A stretch of DNA of 64,000 nucleotides from Candidatus Deianiraea vastatrix (GCF_007993655.1 NZ_CP029077.1:676744-740743); one strand, 5' to 3'. Shown: positions 44,578 through 54,558, numbered from the stretch's first letter. The notes: generated from the letters alone by a model not told the origin. Program-made: numbers and translations.

Positions 44578-44590
44578 CATATCGCATATA

Positions 44591-44617
44591 AAACCAAGGG
44601 GCCTTCTTCCTTGGTTT
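44591..44617. terminator. Bidirectional rho-independent terminator between metE and pgk
   Basis: AAACCAAGG (44591-44599) and CCTTGGTTT (44609-44617) form a perfect 9-bp stem with a 9-nt loop, followed by a T-rich run in both directions. It lies 14 nt after metE and about 130 nt after the stop of the opposing pgk. Confidence 0.75.
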
Positions 44618-44745
44618 CTTTTCTTGATTGAAATATAAATAAAACAAGCTGAAATATTATCTTGTTTTTTTACTTGATTGCCAAAAAAATCAAGCAATAT
44701 GCAACCTAGCTGCAGAATTTATAATGATATATGAGGCGATTGATT

Positions 44746-45936
44746 CTATCTCTTTATCGGAATTGATATTACCGATATTCCAGGTAATGTATTTTGCTCA
44801 AGATATTCAAGGAAAGCACCACCTGCAGTTGAAACAAAAGAAAATTCATCTGCCGTGCCAGATAAATTTGCGCACGCAACCGCGTCCCCTCCTCCAACTA
44901 TCGATGAAATGGATTTGTTTTTTGTATAATGTGAGATTAAATTTGCAATTGTAAAGCTTCCTACATTAAACGGCGATACCTCGTATACACCCGCAGGGCC
45001 GTTCCATATTACATTGTTTGATGATGTTATCTGTTCTTCAATTAGTTTTAGTGTTTGAAAGCCAACATCAACAATGAAGTCATCTTTTTGAATTTCACTA
45101 AGCTTTACAAGCCTTACATTTACTGGTTTTTCAAACGATTTGGAAACAATTACATCAACTGGCAATATTAATTTGCAGTTTTCTTTCTTGCAAATTGAAA
45201 TAATTTCCTGTGCATCTTTTACATTTGCCTCTTCGCATATTGAAAGTCCAATTTCATAACCAGATGCGAGTAAAAATGTATTTGCCATGCCGCCACCTAG
45301 GAAAATTGATGAAGATTTATGAATTAAATTTTTAACTAAACCAATTTTTGATGATATTTTAGATCCACCTATAATACAAAAATTCTTCCCATTTTTCGAT
45401 AGTGATGAATTTATTGCCTCGACTTCATTTAGCAAATTCAACCCTGCAAAAGATGGTAAAAATTGCGCAATTGTAAATACAGATGCATGTTTTCTATGAG
45501 AACACGCAAACGCATCATTTACAAAGCATGTTGCATATTCAGAAAGAATTTTTGCAAAATTTTCATCACCTGCCTCTTCTTCTTTATGAAATCTAAGGTT
45601 TTCAAGCATGCAAACTGTACCAAATGGTAATGATTTTACAAGAGAAATTGAATCTTGCGATGTAATATCTTTGATAAAATGAATCTTTATGTCAAGTAGA
45701 CGAGATAACTCATCGCATATCGGTTTCAAAGAATGTTTCGCATCAAAGCCATTTGGGCGACCAAGATGACTTGCTATAACAACTTTAGCGCCAGATGAAA
45801 GTAGGTATTTTATTGTTGGAATTGAAGATTCAATTCTGTGTGAATCCAATATACATCCATCTTTCATCGGAACATTAAGGTCGCAGCGAAGAAAGACAGA
45901 TGTGTTAGTTACTGGATAATCTTTAACAGAATTCAT
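44746..45936 (-). CDS. pgk: Phosphoglycerate kinase
   Basis: 396 residues, standard. N-terminal FLRCDLNVPMKDGCI, the ASHLGRPNG segment, IGGSKISSKIGLV, and the C-terminal VGGGDAVA with the nucleotide-binding Gly-rich loop are present. It makes ATP from 1,3-bisphosphoglycerate, or runs in reverse in gluconeogenesis. gap and fba do not adjoin. Presence of pgk implies at least a partial Embden-Meyerhof pathway, which Rickettsia itself lacks. Confidence 0.95.
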   Translation of the reverse strand: MNSVKDYPVTNTSVFLRCDLNVPMKDGCILDSHRIESSIPTIKYLLSSGAKVVIASHLGRPNGFDAKHSLKPICDELSRLLDIKIHFIKDITSQDSISLVKSLPFGTVCMLENLRFHKEEEAGDENFAKILSEYATCFVNDAFACSHRKHASVFTIAQFLPSFAGLNLLNEVEAINSSLSKNGKNFCIIGGSKISSKIGLVKNLIHKSSSIFLGGGMANTFLLASGYEIGLSICEEANVKDAQEIISICKKENCKLILPVDVIVSKSFEKPVNVRLVKLSEIQKDDFIVDVGFQTLKLIEEQITSSNNVIWNGPAGVYEVSPFNVGSFTIANLISHYTKNKSISSIVGGGDAVACANLSGTADEFSFVSTAGGAFLEYLEQNTLPGISVISIPIKR

Positions 45937-45949
45937 TTTTTACAATAAA

Positions 45950-46405
45950 CTATTTATTATTGTTTTTCTTCTTGTTTTTCTTATCTTTTTTAGCGTCAGA
46001 TTTTGCATCAGCTTTTTGATTTTGCTGAGATGGAGCAACTTTTGGCTGCTCAGAAGGAGCAACTTCAGATGGTTTAACAGCTTCAGCTTGTGCAACAGGC
46101 GCATTAGGTTGAGCTTGTTGTCCAGCAGGCGCAGGAACAGCTTGAGGTTGTTGATTTGCTTCCGGTTGTTGATTTTCAACTTGAGGATTTACAGCTGCAT
46201 CAGCAACTTGCGGTTGTTGATTTGCTTCCGGTTGTTGATCAACAGCAGGATTCATTGGGTCAACTGGTAAGCCAGGTTGAGGTATAGTAACATTTTCTTC
46301 TCTTGAACCAACCAAATAAGGCGCAAACTTAGATACAACTCCAGAAAGTCTAAGGCCAAGTAAGAATGAAATAGTGACTAAAAGTACTAAAATTAGATGT
46401 TTCAT
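45950..46405 (-). CDS. Membrane-anchored Pro/Gln/Ala-rich protein
   Basis: 151 residues from ATG 46403-46405. An N-terminal hydrophobic segment (about 4-25) acts as signal or anchor. The rest is low-complexity Pro, Gln, Ala and Asn with the repeated unit QQPEANQQPQ appearing twice, ending in a Lys/Asn-rich tail (KDKKNKKKNNNK). The repeat is also visible in the DNA. No family recognised; TonB/TolA-like spacer proteins have similar composition. The gene is divergent from the 499-residue protein. Confidence 0.6.
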   Translation of the reverse strand: MKHLILVLLVTISFLLGLRLSGVVSKFAPYLVGSREENVTIPQPGLPVDPMNPAVDQQPEANQQPQVADAAVNPQVENQQPEANQQPQAVPAPAGQQAQPNAPVAQAEAVKPSEVAPSEQPKVAPSQQNQKADAKSDAKKDKKNKKKNNNK

Positions 46406-46468
46406 ATAGATAAGCAACAAAATATTAATACGAAAGAAATACTTTTTTTTTTATAGTCAAGTTTTTTC

Positions 46469-46496
46469 TTGATTTTTTTATTTTACTTGTTACAAT
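46469..46496 (+). promoter_or_regulatory. Sigma70-like promoter of the 499-residue protein gene
   Basis: TTGATT (46469-46474) and TACAAT (46491-46496), spacer 16 nt, 23 nt before the ATG. Nearly identical in layout to the promoter at 23879-23906. Confidence 0.6.
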
Positions 46497-46519
46497 GAGA
46501 GTTGTAATTTAAAAAGAAA

Positions 46520-48019
46520 ATGGAAAGTAAAATATTACAAGAGCCAATTTTGCAAGATCCAGACTTGGTAGTAGGCCAATTAAAAGAAGATTTAAAAAAA
46601 ATTACAGCATCCAATGACGAATTTATTCAACAAAATAACATCTTACAAAGGGAAGAGTTTATAAAGTTAATAAAAAATGATAAAGTAAAGCAAGAGGAAG
46701 TGCGTACTCGTATAAAACAATTGGAAGAAATGCAAAAAAGAATCAATGAATTTAATACAAAAAATCCAAGTAAGCAAATTAATGGAAATGGTATTGATCG
46801 ATTTACTACGTCATATAAGGATGCAATAAATCAAGCATTAAATCCCAATAACAAGCCAAAAGATCCAAAAGTAGATGATGAAAGCCAAGATGATGAAAAA
46901 TTAAAGTTAGATTTTGATAATGACAAGGATTATGAAGAAACTTTAGACAATATAGATAATCAACCTCCGATTGAAATTAAAAAAGGTCACAATGATGCAC
47001 CAGATGAGCCCAAGAAAACATTTTGGGATAAAGCAAAACCTCTTGCAATAACAGCTGGTAAAATCTTACTAGTCATAGCAACACTAGGTGGATCCATCGC
47101 TGGAATTTCTATAGGCTCAGCTATGCTAACTTCAGTTGTAGCCGGCGGCATCATTATTGGACCAATTGTTGCAAGTATTGGCCTTTTATTGTTTGCTGGA
47201 ATTGGCTTGTATGTAATAAGCAAGCTAAATGAAAAATGGAAAGATGGCACAGAAAAAACTATAGAGCGCGGTCAAACAAAAAGGCGTGAACATCAGCAAT
47301 CTATTGATAAAGCAATTAAGAATGTCAAGTGGCATGGCAATCAAAGAGAAATACTGAATAAAATAGAGAAAGATTTAAAGGCAGACCTAAAATATCAAGG
47401 TAAATTGGAAGAAAAGATTAAAAAGATTGATAAAGAAATAAAAAAAATGGAGTCTTCCAAAAAGCCATTAACTGAAAAACAGCAAATGGAATTAAACAAA
47501 CTAAAATTTGATAGAGCAGACTTAGAGGAAAAACTCAATGTTGTGAAAATATTGAATCATTATCGCAACACAGGCGAGGATATTAATATACACCCAAAAA
47601 CAATCAGCATAGATCCGTCAAAGCAAAACAACCAAAAAGAAATACGCATTCAACCAGAATCTACATTAAACAACAAACCTCAAGCACCAGTTCAGCCAAA
47701 AGATCAACAACAACCTCAAGCACCAGTTCAACAACCAACTGAGCGAATGTTAAAAATGGATTTTGATGACAATAGTATTAATGATGAAATGAATTATCAA
47801 GATCAAAGAAAAAATCCTCAATCAAATCCTCAACCAGAACATCTTTATGATGCTTCTACAATAGAAACTGAAAATTCATCGCAAGAAATGCCTAAAAGTC
47901 ATATACCATTAAATGTTGGAAAAAAGGCGCAAGAAATAGCACAAGGAATACATCAAAAACCATATATTTCAAAAGTAGCTCACCCAAGTCAAGGAAGTCA
48001 GATAAGTCAAGTACATTAA
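46520..48019 (+). CDS. Coiled-coil protein with a hydrophobic Gly-rich hairpin (candidate effector)
   Basis: 499 residues, no known family. The first ~170 residues are polar and acidic with coiled-coil character. About 178-235 is a long hydrophobic, Gly-rich stretch that could be two membrane helices (ITAGKILLVIATLGG and IASIGLLLFAGIGLYVI-like). About 250-350 is a Lys/Glu coiled coil, and the C-terminal 150 residues are Gln/Pro-rich with the repeat KPQAPVQP/QPQAPVQQ. A glycine-rich double helix between coiled coils recalls membrane-inserting effectors of intracellular bacteria, but this is structural analogy only. It is expressed from a good promoter. Confidence 0.65.
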   Translation: MESKILQEPILQDPDLVVGQLKEDLKKITASNDEFIQQNNILQREEFIKLIKNDKVKQEEVRTRIKQLEEMQKRINEFNTKNPSKQINGNGIDRFTTSYKDAINQALNPNNKPKDPKVDDESQDDEKLKLDFDNDKDYEETLDNIDNQPPIEIKKGHNDAPDEPKKTFWDKAKPLAITAGKILLVIATLGGSIAGISIGSAMLTSVVAGGIIIGPIVASIGLLLFAGIGLYVISKLNEKWKDGTEKTIERGQTKRREHQQSIDKAIKNVKWHGNQREILNKIEKDLKADLKYQGKLEEKIKKIDKEIKKMESSKKPLTEKQQMELNKLKFDRADLEEKLNVVKILNHYRNTGEDINIHPKTISIDPSKQNNQKEIRIQPESTLNNKPQAPVQPKDQQQPQAPVQQPTERMLKMDFDDNSINDEMNYQDQRKNPQSNPQPEHLYDASTIETENSSQEMPKSHIPLNVGKKAQEIAQGIHQKPYISKVAHPSQGSQISQVH

Positions 48020-48237
48020 TATATATGCTTCATAACAAAAACATACATTCATGTGGCAATAAATTTTCTATACATCTTATTACTGCAAATTGCATTTTCT
48101 AATATTGTGAAGCTTCAAATCTTTTGTTTAAATTACATTTATCAATGCCAAAACAACAGAAATAAAATCTATTTTTACCACTTTGCTCAAGAACAAATCA
48201 TAAAACCCACACATAAATCTATACAAACATTTCAACA

Positions 48238-49278
48238 CTAATCAGCATCTCTAGCTACCGAGTTATACACAAGCTTTCCAAGACAGGATATGAAACTTGG
48301 CGCTACCGCAAGGGTTGGTATGCGAAAATAGTTTTTTATGCCGATTTCGCGTGCGAGCTCAAGATATTCCATGTCAAGCTCAACAAGGGTTTCGCTGTGC
48401 TCACTGACGAATGCAATTGGGAAAATGCAAACATCCATGTCGTCTGTTTTGCAGGCTCGAATTTCGGTTTCAAGGGACGGTGTAAGCCATTTTTTTGGCC
48501 CAACTTTTGACTGATAGCAAAGGCGTGTATCCAGCCTCATTTTCAGCATTTCTTCAAGGCTTTGCACGATTAATTCATAAGATTTTTCAACTTGTTTTTG
48601 ATATGGGTCACCGCTATCAACAATTGACTGTGGAAGCCCATGTGCAGAGAATAAAAAGCGTGTTTTTTCAAGGTTTTTGATGTTATTTTGTATATAGTCG
48701 AAAATTAAATTACTGCAAGATGAAATAAAGTCAAAATTATCGTGGTAATCGATGATTTTATGCACTTTTGCCCTACCCTTATATGGTGATTTTAGCCCGT
48801 TTATCGACTCGTGCCATATATCAAAAAAGCTCTCAGTTGTTGTTGTTGAATACTGTGGATAAAGTGGCATTAATACTATATGCTGTGGGTCAAATTCCGC
48901 AACTTGAGCAAGCACTTCAGCAAGACTTGGTGTTGCGTGACGCATGGCATAAAAAACACGCCAATTTATGCTCTTATCGCCCGAGTATGAGTAGTCTTTA
49001 ATTAGCTTATTTTGCAGTGCAATTGCTTGATTTAGCGTATTTTCCCCAATTGGAGACTTGCCCCCTAGCAGTTTATATATGTTTTTTGCTTTATTTTTCC
49101 GCAGTTTTGAGATAAGTTTTGCAATAACAAAGCGTGGAATTGGATGCAGTGGAATTATTCTTTTATCGAAAAATAGACTCATTAAAAACGGCTCTACTTC
49201 GTCAAGATTATTTGGCCCTCCAAGGTTAAAAACTATGCAGCAAGCCTTAATATTTGTATCAAGCGGGTCTTCTATCAT
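48238..49278 (-). CDS. hemH: Ferrochelatase
   Basis: 346 residues, standard for HemH, which inserts Fe2+ into protoporphyrin IX as the last step of haem synthesis. N-terminal FNLGGPNNLDEVEPFL, the VLMPLYPQYSTTTTES block, FSAHGLPQS with the metal-binding His, and a late SEHSETLVELDMEY are present. The 3' end stands 220 nt from the previous gene with nothing convincing between. hemE is not adjacent. Confidence 0.95.
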   Translation of the reverse strand: MIEDPLDTNIKACCIVFNLGGPNNLDEVEPFLMSLFFDKRIIPLHPIPRFVIAKLISKLRKNKAKNIYKLLGGKSPIGENTLNQAIALQNKLIKDYSYSGDKSINWRVFYAMRHATPSLAEVLAQVAEFDPQHIVLMPLYPQYSTTTTESFFDIWHESINGLKSPYKGRAKVHKIIDYHDNFDFISSCSNLIFDYIQNNIKNLEKTRFLFSAHGLPQSIVDSGDPYQKQVEKSYELIVQSLEEMLKMRLDTRLCYQSKVGPKKWLTPSLETEIRACKTDDMDVCIFPIAFVSEHSETLVELDMEYLELAREIGIKNYFRIPTLAVAPSFISCLGKLVYNSVARDAD

Positions 49279-49335
49279 AAAAAACTAGACTTTTATTTTT
49301 TTTATTTTATAAAACAATTAAGTTATTTAAAAGCA

Positions 49336-50025
49336 ATGAAAAAATTATGTATTTTTACATTATTAATTTTTTTACAATCCTGCTACAGGTATAACCCTGC
49401 AATCAGAGCAAATTGGGCTAAAAATACAGAATTTGAGCAACAATACGGGAAAAATGACATTAGACTTCCAATGCAAAATATTCCCTATATTGAACTATAT
49501 GTGGCACGAAATAAGCAATACGAAGATAAGGAAATGCAAAGCAGAATGACAAGATATGCATCAAACAGCTATGATAGATATGCAAGCGATTTACAGGAAA
49601 TGCGCTTGGTATCAGATAAAATTGTAAATGATGTCAAAACCCAAGCGATAAAAGAGCAACAAAATGCAAAATATATTTACAATGAGGAAAAAGAGGAATA
49701 TGAGCTTGATCCATCTTCAATTAAACCAGCAATTTCATCACCAACTCTTGCAAATCGATATGCTTTTAATAAAAGAATGGGCTATAAAACATCCATTCCA
49801 TACAAAAATGCTTTTGAAATAATTAGCATGAGAAATAAGGGCTATATTCCAAATGCAGAATATTTCCAAAATATGAATGTAAAATATGAAAAAGTAAAAA
49901 CTATGCGTGATATAGAATATGTTTACCCAAAAAAGAGTGCTAAAGAAATATACATGATGGCAGGAAATAGTATTAGTGAAAAAGTATTGCAATCTGCCTA
50001 TGGCTCTTACAAAACAGATGATTAA
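49336..50025 (+). CDS. Putative lipoprotein of unknown function
   Basis: 229 residues. Signal peptide with a lipobox-like FLQSC at residues 12-16 suggests a lipid-modified Cys at the outer membrane or periplasm. The mature part is polar with many Tyr and Arg/Lys; motifs such as NRYAFNKRMGYKTSIPYKNA could be surface-exposed. No family recognised. It is followed 3 nt later by ybeY and so probably shares its mRNA. Confidence 0.65.
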   Translation: MKKLCIFTLLIFLQSCYRYNPAIRANWAKNTEFEQQYGKNDIRLPMQNIPYIELYVARNKQYEDKEMQSRMTRYASNSYDRYASDLQEMRLVSDKIVNDVKTQAIKEQQNAKYIYNEEKEEYELDPSSIKPAISSPTLANRYAFNKRMGYKTSIPYKNAFEIISMRNKGYIPNAEYFQNMNVKYEKVKTMRDIEYVYPKKSAKEIYMMAGNSISEKVLQSAYGSYKTDD

Positions 50026-50028
50026 AAT

Positions 50029-50502
50029 ATGAAAAAACCTAGTATTCAAGTAAATGTATATAAAAAATCTAGAAATTTAAAGATATTTTTTGACGTAGAT
50101 AAAACTTTTATTTCAAAAATAGTTAATCATGTTGCAATATTCTTGCACAATAATATCAGCTATGAAATGACTTTGCTGCTATCAAATGATATATTTATCC
50201 AAAATTACAATAGAGATTATCGAAATAAAGACACGCCTACAAATGTTTTATCATTTGAATCAAGCGATAAAGATGAAGATTTTTACCTTGGAGACATGAT
50301 TATCTCCCTTGAAACAATTGCAAAAGAGGCAAATGAACAAGGCAAAAGCATACATGATCACTTTACGCATATTTTAATACACGGCGTATTGCATCTTTTT
50401 GGCATGGATCACATTCTGGAAGATGAGCGAATAAAAATGGAAAAGCTCGAAATTGAAATATTAAAAACACTTGGAATTAGCGATCCTTACTTGGATTTTT
50501 AA
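50029..50502 (+). CDS. ybeY: Endoribonuclease YbeY (16S rRNA 3'-end maturation)
   Basis: 157 residues. The zinc-binding motif HGVLHLFGMDH near the C terminus is the UPF0054/YbeY hallmark, with NYNRDYRNKDTPTNVLSF earlier. YbeY takes part in 16S rRNA 3' processing and ribosome quality control. In alphaproteobacteria it is usually flanked by phoH and a CorC-like gene; both are missing here. Confidence 0.93.
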   Translation: MKKPSIQVNVYKKSRNLKIFFDVDKTFISKIVNHVAIFLHNNISYEMTLLLSNDIFIQNYNRDYRNKDTPTNVLSFESSDKDEDFYLGDMIISLETIAKEANEQGKSIHDHFTHILIHGVLHLFGMDHILEDERIKMEKLEIEILKTLGISDPYLDF

Positions 50503-50532
50503 ATTTAAAATCAAGTTATATACCATAAAGCA

Positions 50533-50688
50533 GTGAAGCTTGATAAAAAGATAGAGATTTTGCATTTTTTATCGATGTTTTCTTCAGCTCAACATAGATT
50601 TTTAATGGAATTGGTACAAGAATTTGAGTTTAGTAGAAGTTTTCAGCAACTGATAGTTGGGGAAATGATACTAGATACGTTATTTTAG
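50533..50688 (+). CDS. Small open frame of unknown status
   Basis: A GTG-initiated frame of 51 codons (starts VKLDKKIEILHFLSMF, ends MILDTLF) between ybeY and plsC, with its stop inside the last bases of plsC on the other strand. It contains amphipathic, non-random-looking sequence but no recognised domain and no visible ribosome-binding site. It may be a remnant of a larger gene. Confidence 0.2.
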   Translation: MKLDKKIEILHFLSMFSSAQHRFLMELVQEFEFSRSFQQLIVGEMILDTLF

Positions 50689-51465
50689 ACTATCGCAGAC
50701 TGTTTTTGCATATAGCCTTGCGTCAGCCTCGATTGCGGCCTCTATTTCCTCTTTAATGGCGATTATAAATGATTTATTATCGTAATCTTGCGGATTGATC
50801 GCCCGAGTATAGACCAGTTTTACATAAATTTCACCACTGTATTTATAAAGACCTTTTTTCGGCCAGAAAAATCCGGAATTAATAGACACAGCCGCTAGAT
50901 TTGACGATATTTTAGAGAAAATATCAAGACATGCAAATTTGTATTTAACGTGGTTTTTATAGCCATTTTCGTATAAAGTTTTTTCGCAAACTCGTGTTCC
51001 TTGTGGGAATAAAATCACATTTTTTCCTGATTTAATCGCGTTTATTATTGCGTTATTCATGCTCTTAATTTCAGATATTGATATTTTCCTGCTAACTGGA
51101 ATCATGCCCATATTTTTTAAATACCAGCCATAAAATGGGATTTTAAGCAGGTCGGACTTCAAAACAAAACAGGGATTTTTAATTTTTGCAAGGAAAAATA
51201 TCGTCTCAAAAGCGGACTGATGTTTAGATAAAATAAGGCTATATTGTGAGATTTCATCGACGTTTTTCGCATCGCATGTGATGTTACAGATATGTTTTAG
51301 TGCAAAAAGCACGCCATTTGCCCAAAATCTGCCAAGTTTTATCGCATGTTTTTTAGAAACTCCAATTGGAAAGCCAATTATCGCACATAAAATCGTCCAA
51401 GCGGCAAAGAATATTGTAAAAACAAGGCTTGAAATTGCATTGCATTTTTTTGGAAGACTAGTCAT
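50680..51465 (-). CDS. plsC: 1-acyl-sn-glycerol-3-phosphate acyltransferase
   Basis: 261 residues with an N-terminal membrane helix. Acyltransferase block I is SKHQSAFET (HxxxxE in place of HxxxxD, a variant common in alphaproteobacterial PlsC), block III is LFPQGTRV. It makes phosphatidic acid at the inner membrane. The neighbour upstream on the same strand is map, after a spacer of about 90 nt. Confidence 0.88.
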   Translation of the reverse strand: MTSLPKKCNAISSLVFTIFFAAWTILCAIIGFPIGVSKKHAIKLGRFWANGVLFALKHICNITCDAKNVDEISQYSLILSKHQSAFETIFFLAKIKNPCFVLKSDLLKIPFYGWYLKNMGMIPVSRKISISEIKSMNNAIINAIKSGKNVILFPQGTRVCEKTLYENGYKNHVKYKFACLDIFSKISSNLAAVSINSGFFWPKKGLYKYSGEIYVKLVYTRAINPQDYDNKSFIIAIKEEIEAAIEADARLYAKTVCDSLK

Positions 51466-51553
51466 ATTGCTAAATTATTTACAATTCTAGTAAAATTTTC
51501 TAAGTCTCTTTGGTTAAAAAAGTAGATTGCATCTGATATTTTAGAAATTTGCA

Positions 51554-52396
51554 TCATAATTTTATACTATCTAAAATCTGGAAAAGGCGGGTATTTTCAA
51601 AATTGTCTGATTTTGTGAAAATCTCGCAGCCATTTGCGGTAACGCCTATTGTATGCTCAAATTGCGCGGAAAGCTGGCGATCTTTCGTGGTTACTGTCCA
51701 GCTGTCGATTTTTGACACATTAACATCAAAACGCCCTGCATTTATCATGGGTTCAATGGTAAAAAACATGCCTTCCTCAAGAGTTATTGAATCGGCGTAA
51801 TCTACAACATCATCAGCGTAATAATGCGGCACCATGGGCTCTGTGTGGAAGGTTTTCCCAACGCCGTGACCGCAAAAATCTCTTACAACTGAGAAGTTAT
51901 ATTTTGCAACATAGCTTTGTATTGATTTTCCAATTTCGGCAAGTTTTATGCCGGGTTTTACAAGATTTATAGCGTTCATCATTGCGTTATATGTAACTTT
52001 TGTAAGGCGTTTTGCCTTGATTGTTTTTGGATCGTTTTCGGTAAAGCTATTGCCTACAAAAAAAGTTCTGCATGAATCACCGTGCCAGCCATCAAGAATT
52101 GGCGTGACATCAATTCCGACTATATCTCCATCGCGAAGCTCGTAATCGCTTGGAATGCCATGGCAAACTACATGATTTACTGAGGTACACATTGACTTTG
52201 GAAAGCCTTTATAGCCAAGCGGCGCGCAAATTCCGCCATTACTTGTTATAAAGTCGTAGCATATTTTATCAAGAGCTTCAGTTGTCACTCCCGGTTTTAT
52301 GAATTCTTCAATCATATCAAGGGTATTTGCAGCCATTTTACCGGCCTTTTTCATGCCTTCAAAATTACTTTTTGCATGAATTGGTATTTTTTTCAT
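51554..52396 (-). CDS. map: Methionine aminopeptidase, type I
   Basis: 280 residues. The metal ligands are visible: two Asp in DIVGIDVTPILDGWHGDSC, His in GHGVGKTFHTEP, Glu in FTIEPMI and Glu in QFEHT. It removes the initiator Met from nascent proteins. Slightly longer than E. coli Map. Divergent from mrdA, with 68 bp between start codons. Confidence 0.96.
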   Translation of the reverse strand: MKKIPIHAKSNFEGMKKAGKMAANTLDMIEEFIKPGVTTEALDKICYDFITSNGGICAPLGYKGFPKSMCTSVNHVVCHGIPSDYELRDGDIVGIDVTPILDGWHGDSCRTFFVGNSFTENDPKTIKAKRLTKVTYNAMMNAINLVKPGIKLAEIGKSIQSYVAKYNFSVVRDFCGHGVGKTFHTEPMVPHYYADDVVDYADSITLEEGMFFTIEPMINAGRFDVNVSKIDSWTVTTKDRQLSAQFEHTIGVTANGCEIFTKSDNFENTRLFQILDSIKL

Positions 52397-52464
52397 AAAA
52401 AAAACTAGAAAAATAAAATTTATATGTTCTAATAGGGTACAAGTTTTTTAAAAACAAGTAAAAA

Positions 52465-54315
52465 ATGAGCTTTGATATAACAAAAAGAAATGTATTTAAT
52501 AGGCGTATATTTGTATTATACCTATTTAAAGGTTTATTAATATTTATAATCCTTGGAAGACTTGTGTTTTTGCAAATCTTTTCCGCAAAGAAATATAAAA
52601 CAATTGCACGATTAAATGGCATTAAAATACTTTTTAAATCACCAAGGCGTGGAACAATTGTCGATAAAAATGGTGTTTTACTTGCAAGCGTTAAAGTCTC
52701 AAAAGCCATTATATTTACAGGAAATATTAACAGTGAAGAAGGTGTAAATATTGTTAGAAATGTATATAAAATAATATATAAAGATAATGAGAAAAAAATT
52801 GAATCTTCCTTGAAAAAAGTCATAAGATTTGCAAGAAATAACCCATATTCTGAAATTCTCGTATATAAAAACCTAGATAGTAAAGAGTTTCAAGATGTAG
52901 CATTTTATCTACCAAGTTTATCAAATATTCAAATGCGAGATATTTACATCAGGGTTTATAAATTTGGCTATATTTTTGGTCATTTAATCGGATATGTAAA
53001 ATCTGCAAGTAAAAACATGATAGAATCTACAACCAGCCATATTTTGAAAAAACTATATACCTCCGTTAGTTACTCAATAGGATCCTTCGGTGTAGAACTT
53101 GCTGAAAATCAATGGCTATCAGGAGAATATGGCCTAGATGGCGCAAATGTAAATAGATTTGGAAAAGTAATGTCAGTTGATAATATTAAAAACCCAATCG
53201 ATGGAAATAATATACACCTATCAGTTGAAGTCGGCTTGCAACAAAAAATAGCACAAGAAATAGGCGATAAAGCAGGCGGCGTTGTCGTGATAGATATACA
53301 TACAGGTGGAATATTGGCACTTTACTCTTCTCCATCTTTTGATCCCAACATATTCCTTTTAAATGATACCTTTGAAGAGGTTGATAAAATAATGAAAGAC
53401 CCAGAAAAACCATTCTTTAATAGATGTCTTGCGGGACTTTACGCACCAGGATCGACATTTAAACCATGTAGCGCTATTACAGCCGTTCGTAGTGGATGGA
53501 ATCCAAATCAAAAAATTATGTGCACAGGATCTGCATATTTTGGTAAGCGCGAATATCACTGCTGGAAAAAAGGCGGCCATGGACATGTTGACTTAAATAC
53601 CGCAATAGCCCAGTCTTGCAATATATACTTTTACACAATAGGAACAAAAATTGATATTGATGAATTATACTATGACGCAAATCAACTTGGCTTTGACCAA
53701 GCATATAATCTTGGTATAGGAAATAGCTATAAAGGCTGTATTCCAAATAGAAAGTGGAAAAGAGAAAAGCTAAAAGAAGCTTGGTTTCCAGGTGATACGA
53801 TTAACTCAACAGTTGGGCAGGGTTATAATCAAGTAAGCGTCCTGCAACTCGCAATTTACGCCGCAAGAATAGCCTCTGGAAAAAAAGTTACACCATCTAT
53901 ATGGAAAAAGTTTGATAAAGTTAATAGTATTGAAACCTATCCTCATAATGAATCCCTTACAGGTACAGAAAGATTTCAAAATATTAATATTGACGATCAT
54001 TTTCTGCAAATTGCAAGAAATGGTATGTATGAATGTGTCAATGAAAACGGCTCTCTTAGAAAATATGGTGAAAAATATCAAGATGTACAAATTTGCGCAA
54101 AAACCGGTACAGCTCAGGTTGTTTCAATGAGGATTGATGCAGACGCCATGCATGGGAATAAATTTGCATCAAATGGCTTATTTTGCGGATATGCTCCATA
54201 TGACAACCCAAAATATGCCGTCGGAATTATTATTGAAAAGGGTATTTGGGGCGCAGTATCTGCCGCTCCCGTTGGCATGGAGGTCTTGGCTCACGCAGTA
54301 AGAAATAAAGTTTAA
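52465..54315 (+). CDS. mrdA: Penicillin-binding protein 2
   Basis: 616 residues. A membrane anchor near residues 18-38, a dimerisation domain, and the transpeptidase domain with APGSTFKP (catalytic Ser, Lys), QSCNIYFY (SxN) and AKTGTAQV (KTG). PBP2 crosslinks lateral-wall peptidoglycan in the elongasome. rodA, normally next, is absent. With FtsI this shows that both elongation and septal wall synthesis are kept. The following 240 nt (54316-54558) hold nothing I can recognise. Confidence 0.94.
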   Translation: MSFDITKRNVFNRRIFVLYLFKGLLIFIILGRLVFLQIFSAKKYKTIARLNGIKILFKSPRRGTIVDKNGVLLASVKVSKAIIFTGNINSEEGVNIVRNVYKIIYKDNEKKIESSLKKVIRFARNNPYSEILVYKNLDSKEFQDVAFYLPSLSNIQMRDIYIRVYKFGYIFGHLIGYVKSASKNMIESTTSHILKKLYTSVSYSIGSFGVELAENQWLSGEYGLDGANVNRFGKVMSVDNIKNPIDGNNIHLSVEVGLQQKIAQEIGDKAGGVVVIDIHTGGILALYSSPSFDPNIFLLNDTFEEVDKIMKDPEKPFFNRCLAGLYAPGSTFKPCSAITAVRSGWNPNQKIMCTGSAYFGKREYHCWKKGGHGHVDLNTAIAQSCNIYFYTIGTKIDIDELYYDANQLGFDQAYNLGIGNSYKGCIPNRKWKREKLKEAWFPGDTINSTVGQGYNQVSVLQLAIYAARIASGKKVTPSIWKKFDKVNSIETYPHNESLTGTERFQNINIDDHFLQIARNGMYECVNENGSLRKYGEKYQDVQICAKTGTAQVVSMRIDADAMHGNKFASNGLFCGYAPYDNPKYAVGIIIEKGIWGAVSAAPVGMEVLAHAVRNKV

Positions 54316-54558
54316 TGCAAATTCTTATTGCTAAAATGCTTCAAATAAAAATTAAACATCTTGGAGACAAAACTTAGCCTTTAGTTTATTTGACCACAAC
54401 AACAATAATCACTTGATATAAAAAAACATCCCTTCGCTAATTCTATAGAGTAATATAGAAAATCTCCAGTTCTGATAGGTAGTTTTTAATGTTTGATGCG
54501 TTTTGAGTTGTGATGTGATGCAGGCTTTAGTGTGCAAAATATCCAGCACTCATCGCAC

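Noticed and set aside
46016-46270. 84-codon frame antisense to the Pro/Gln-rich gene
   Set aside because: Arg/Leu/Ser-rich mirror of the low-complexity repeat codons on the other strand.
48053-48241. 62-codon plus-strand frame before hemH
   Set aside because: No recognisable domain, no promoter or ribosome-binding site, and random-looking composition.
48632-48639. TGGAAGCC in hemH, close to the GTA octamer
   Set aside because: It lies in coding sequence, differs in the last base and lacks the A-tract.
54316-54558. Possible gene remnant between mrdA and ilvD
   Set aside because: No frame longer than about 20 codons and no recognisable homology in any frame.
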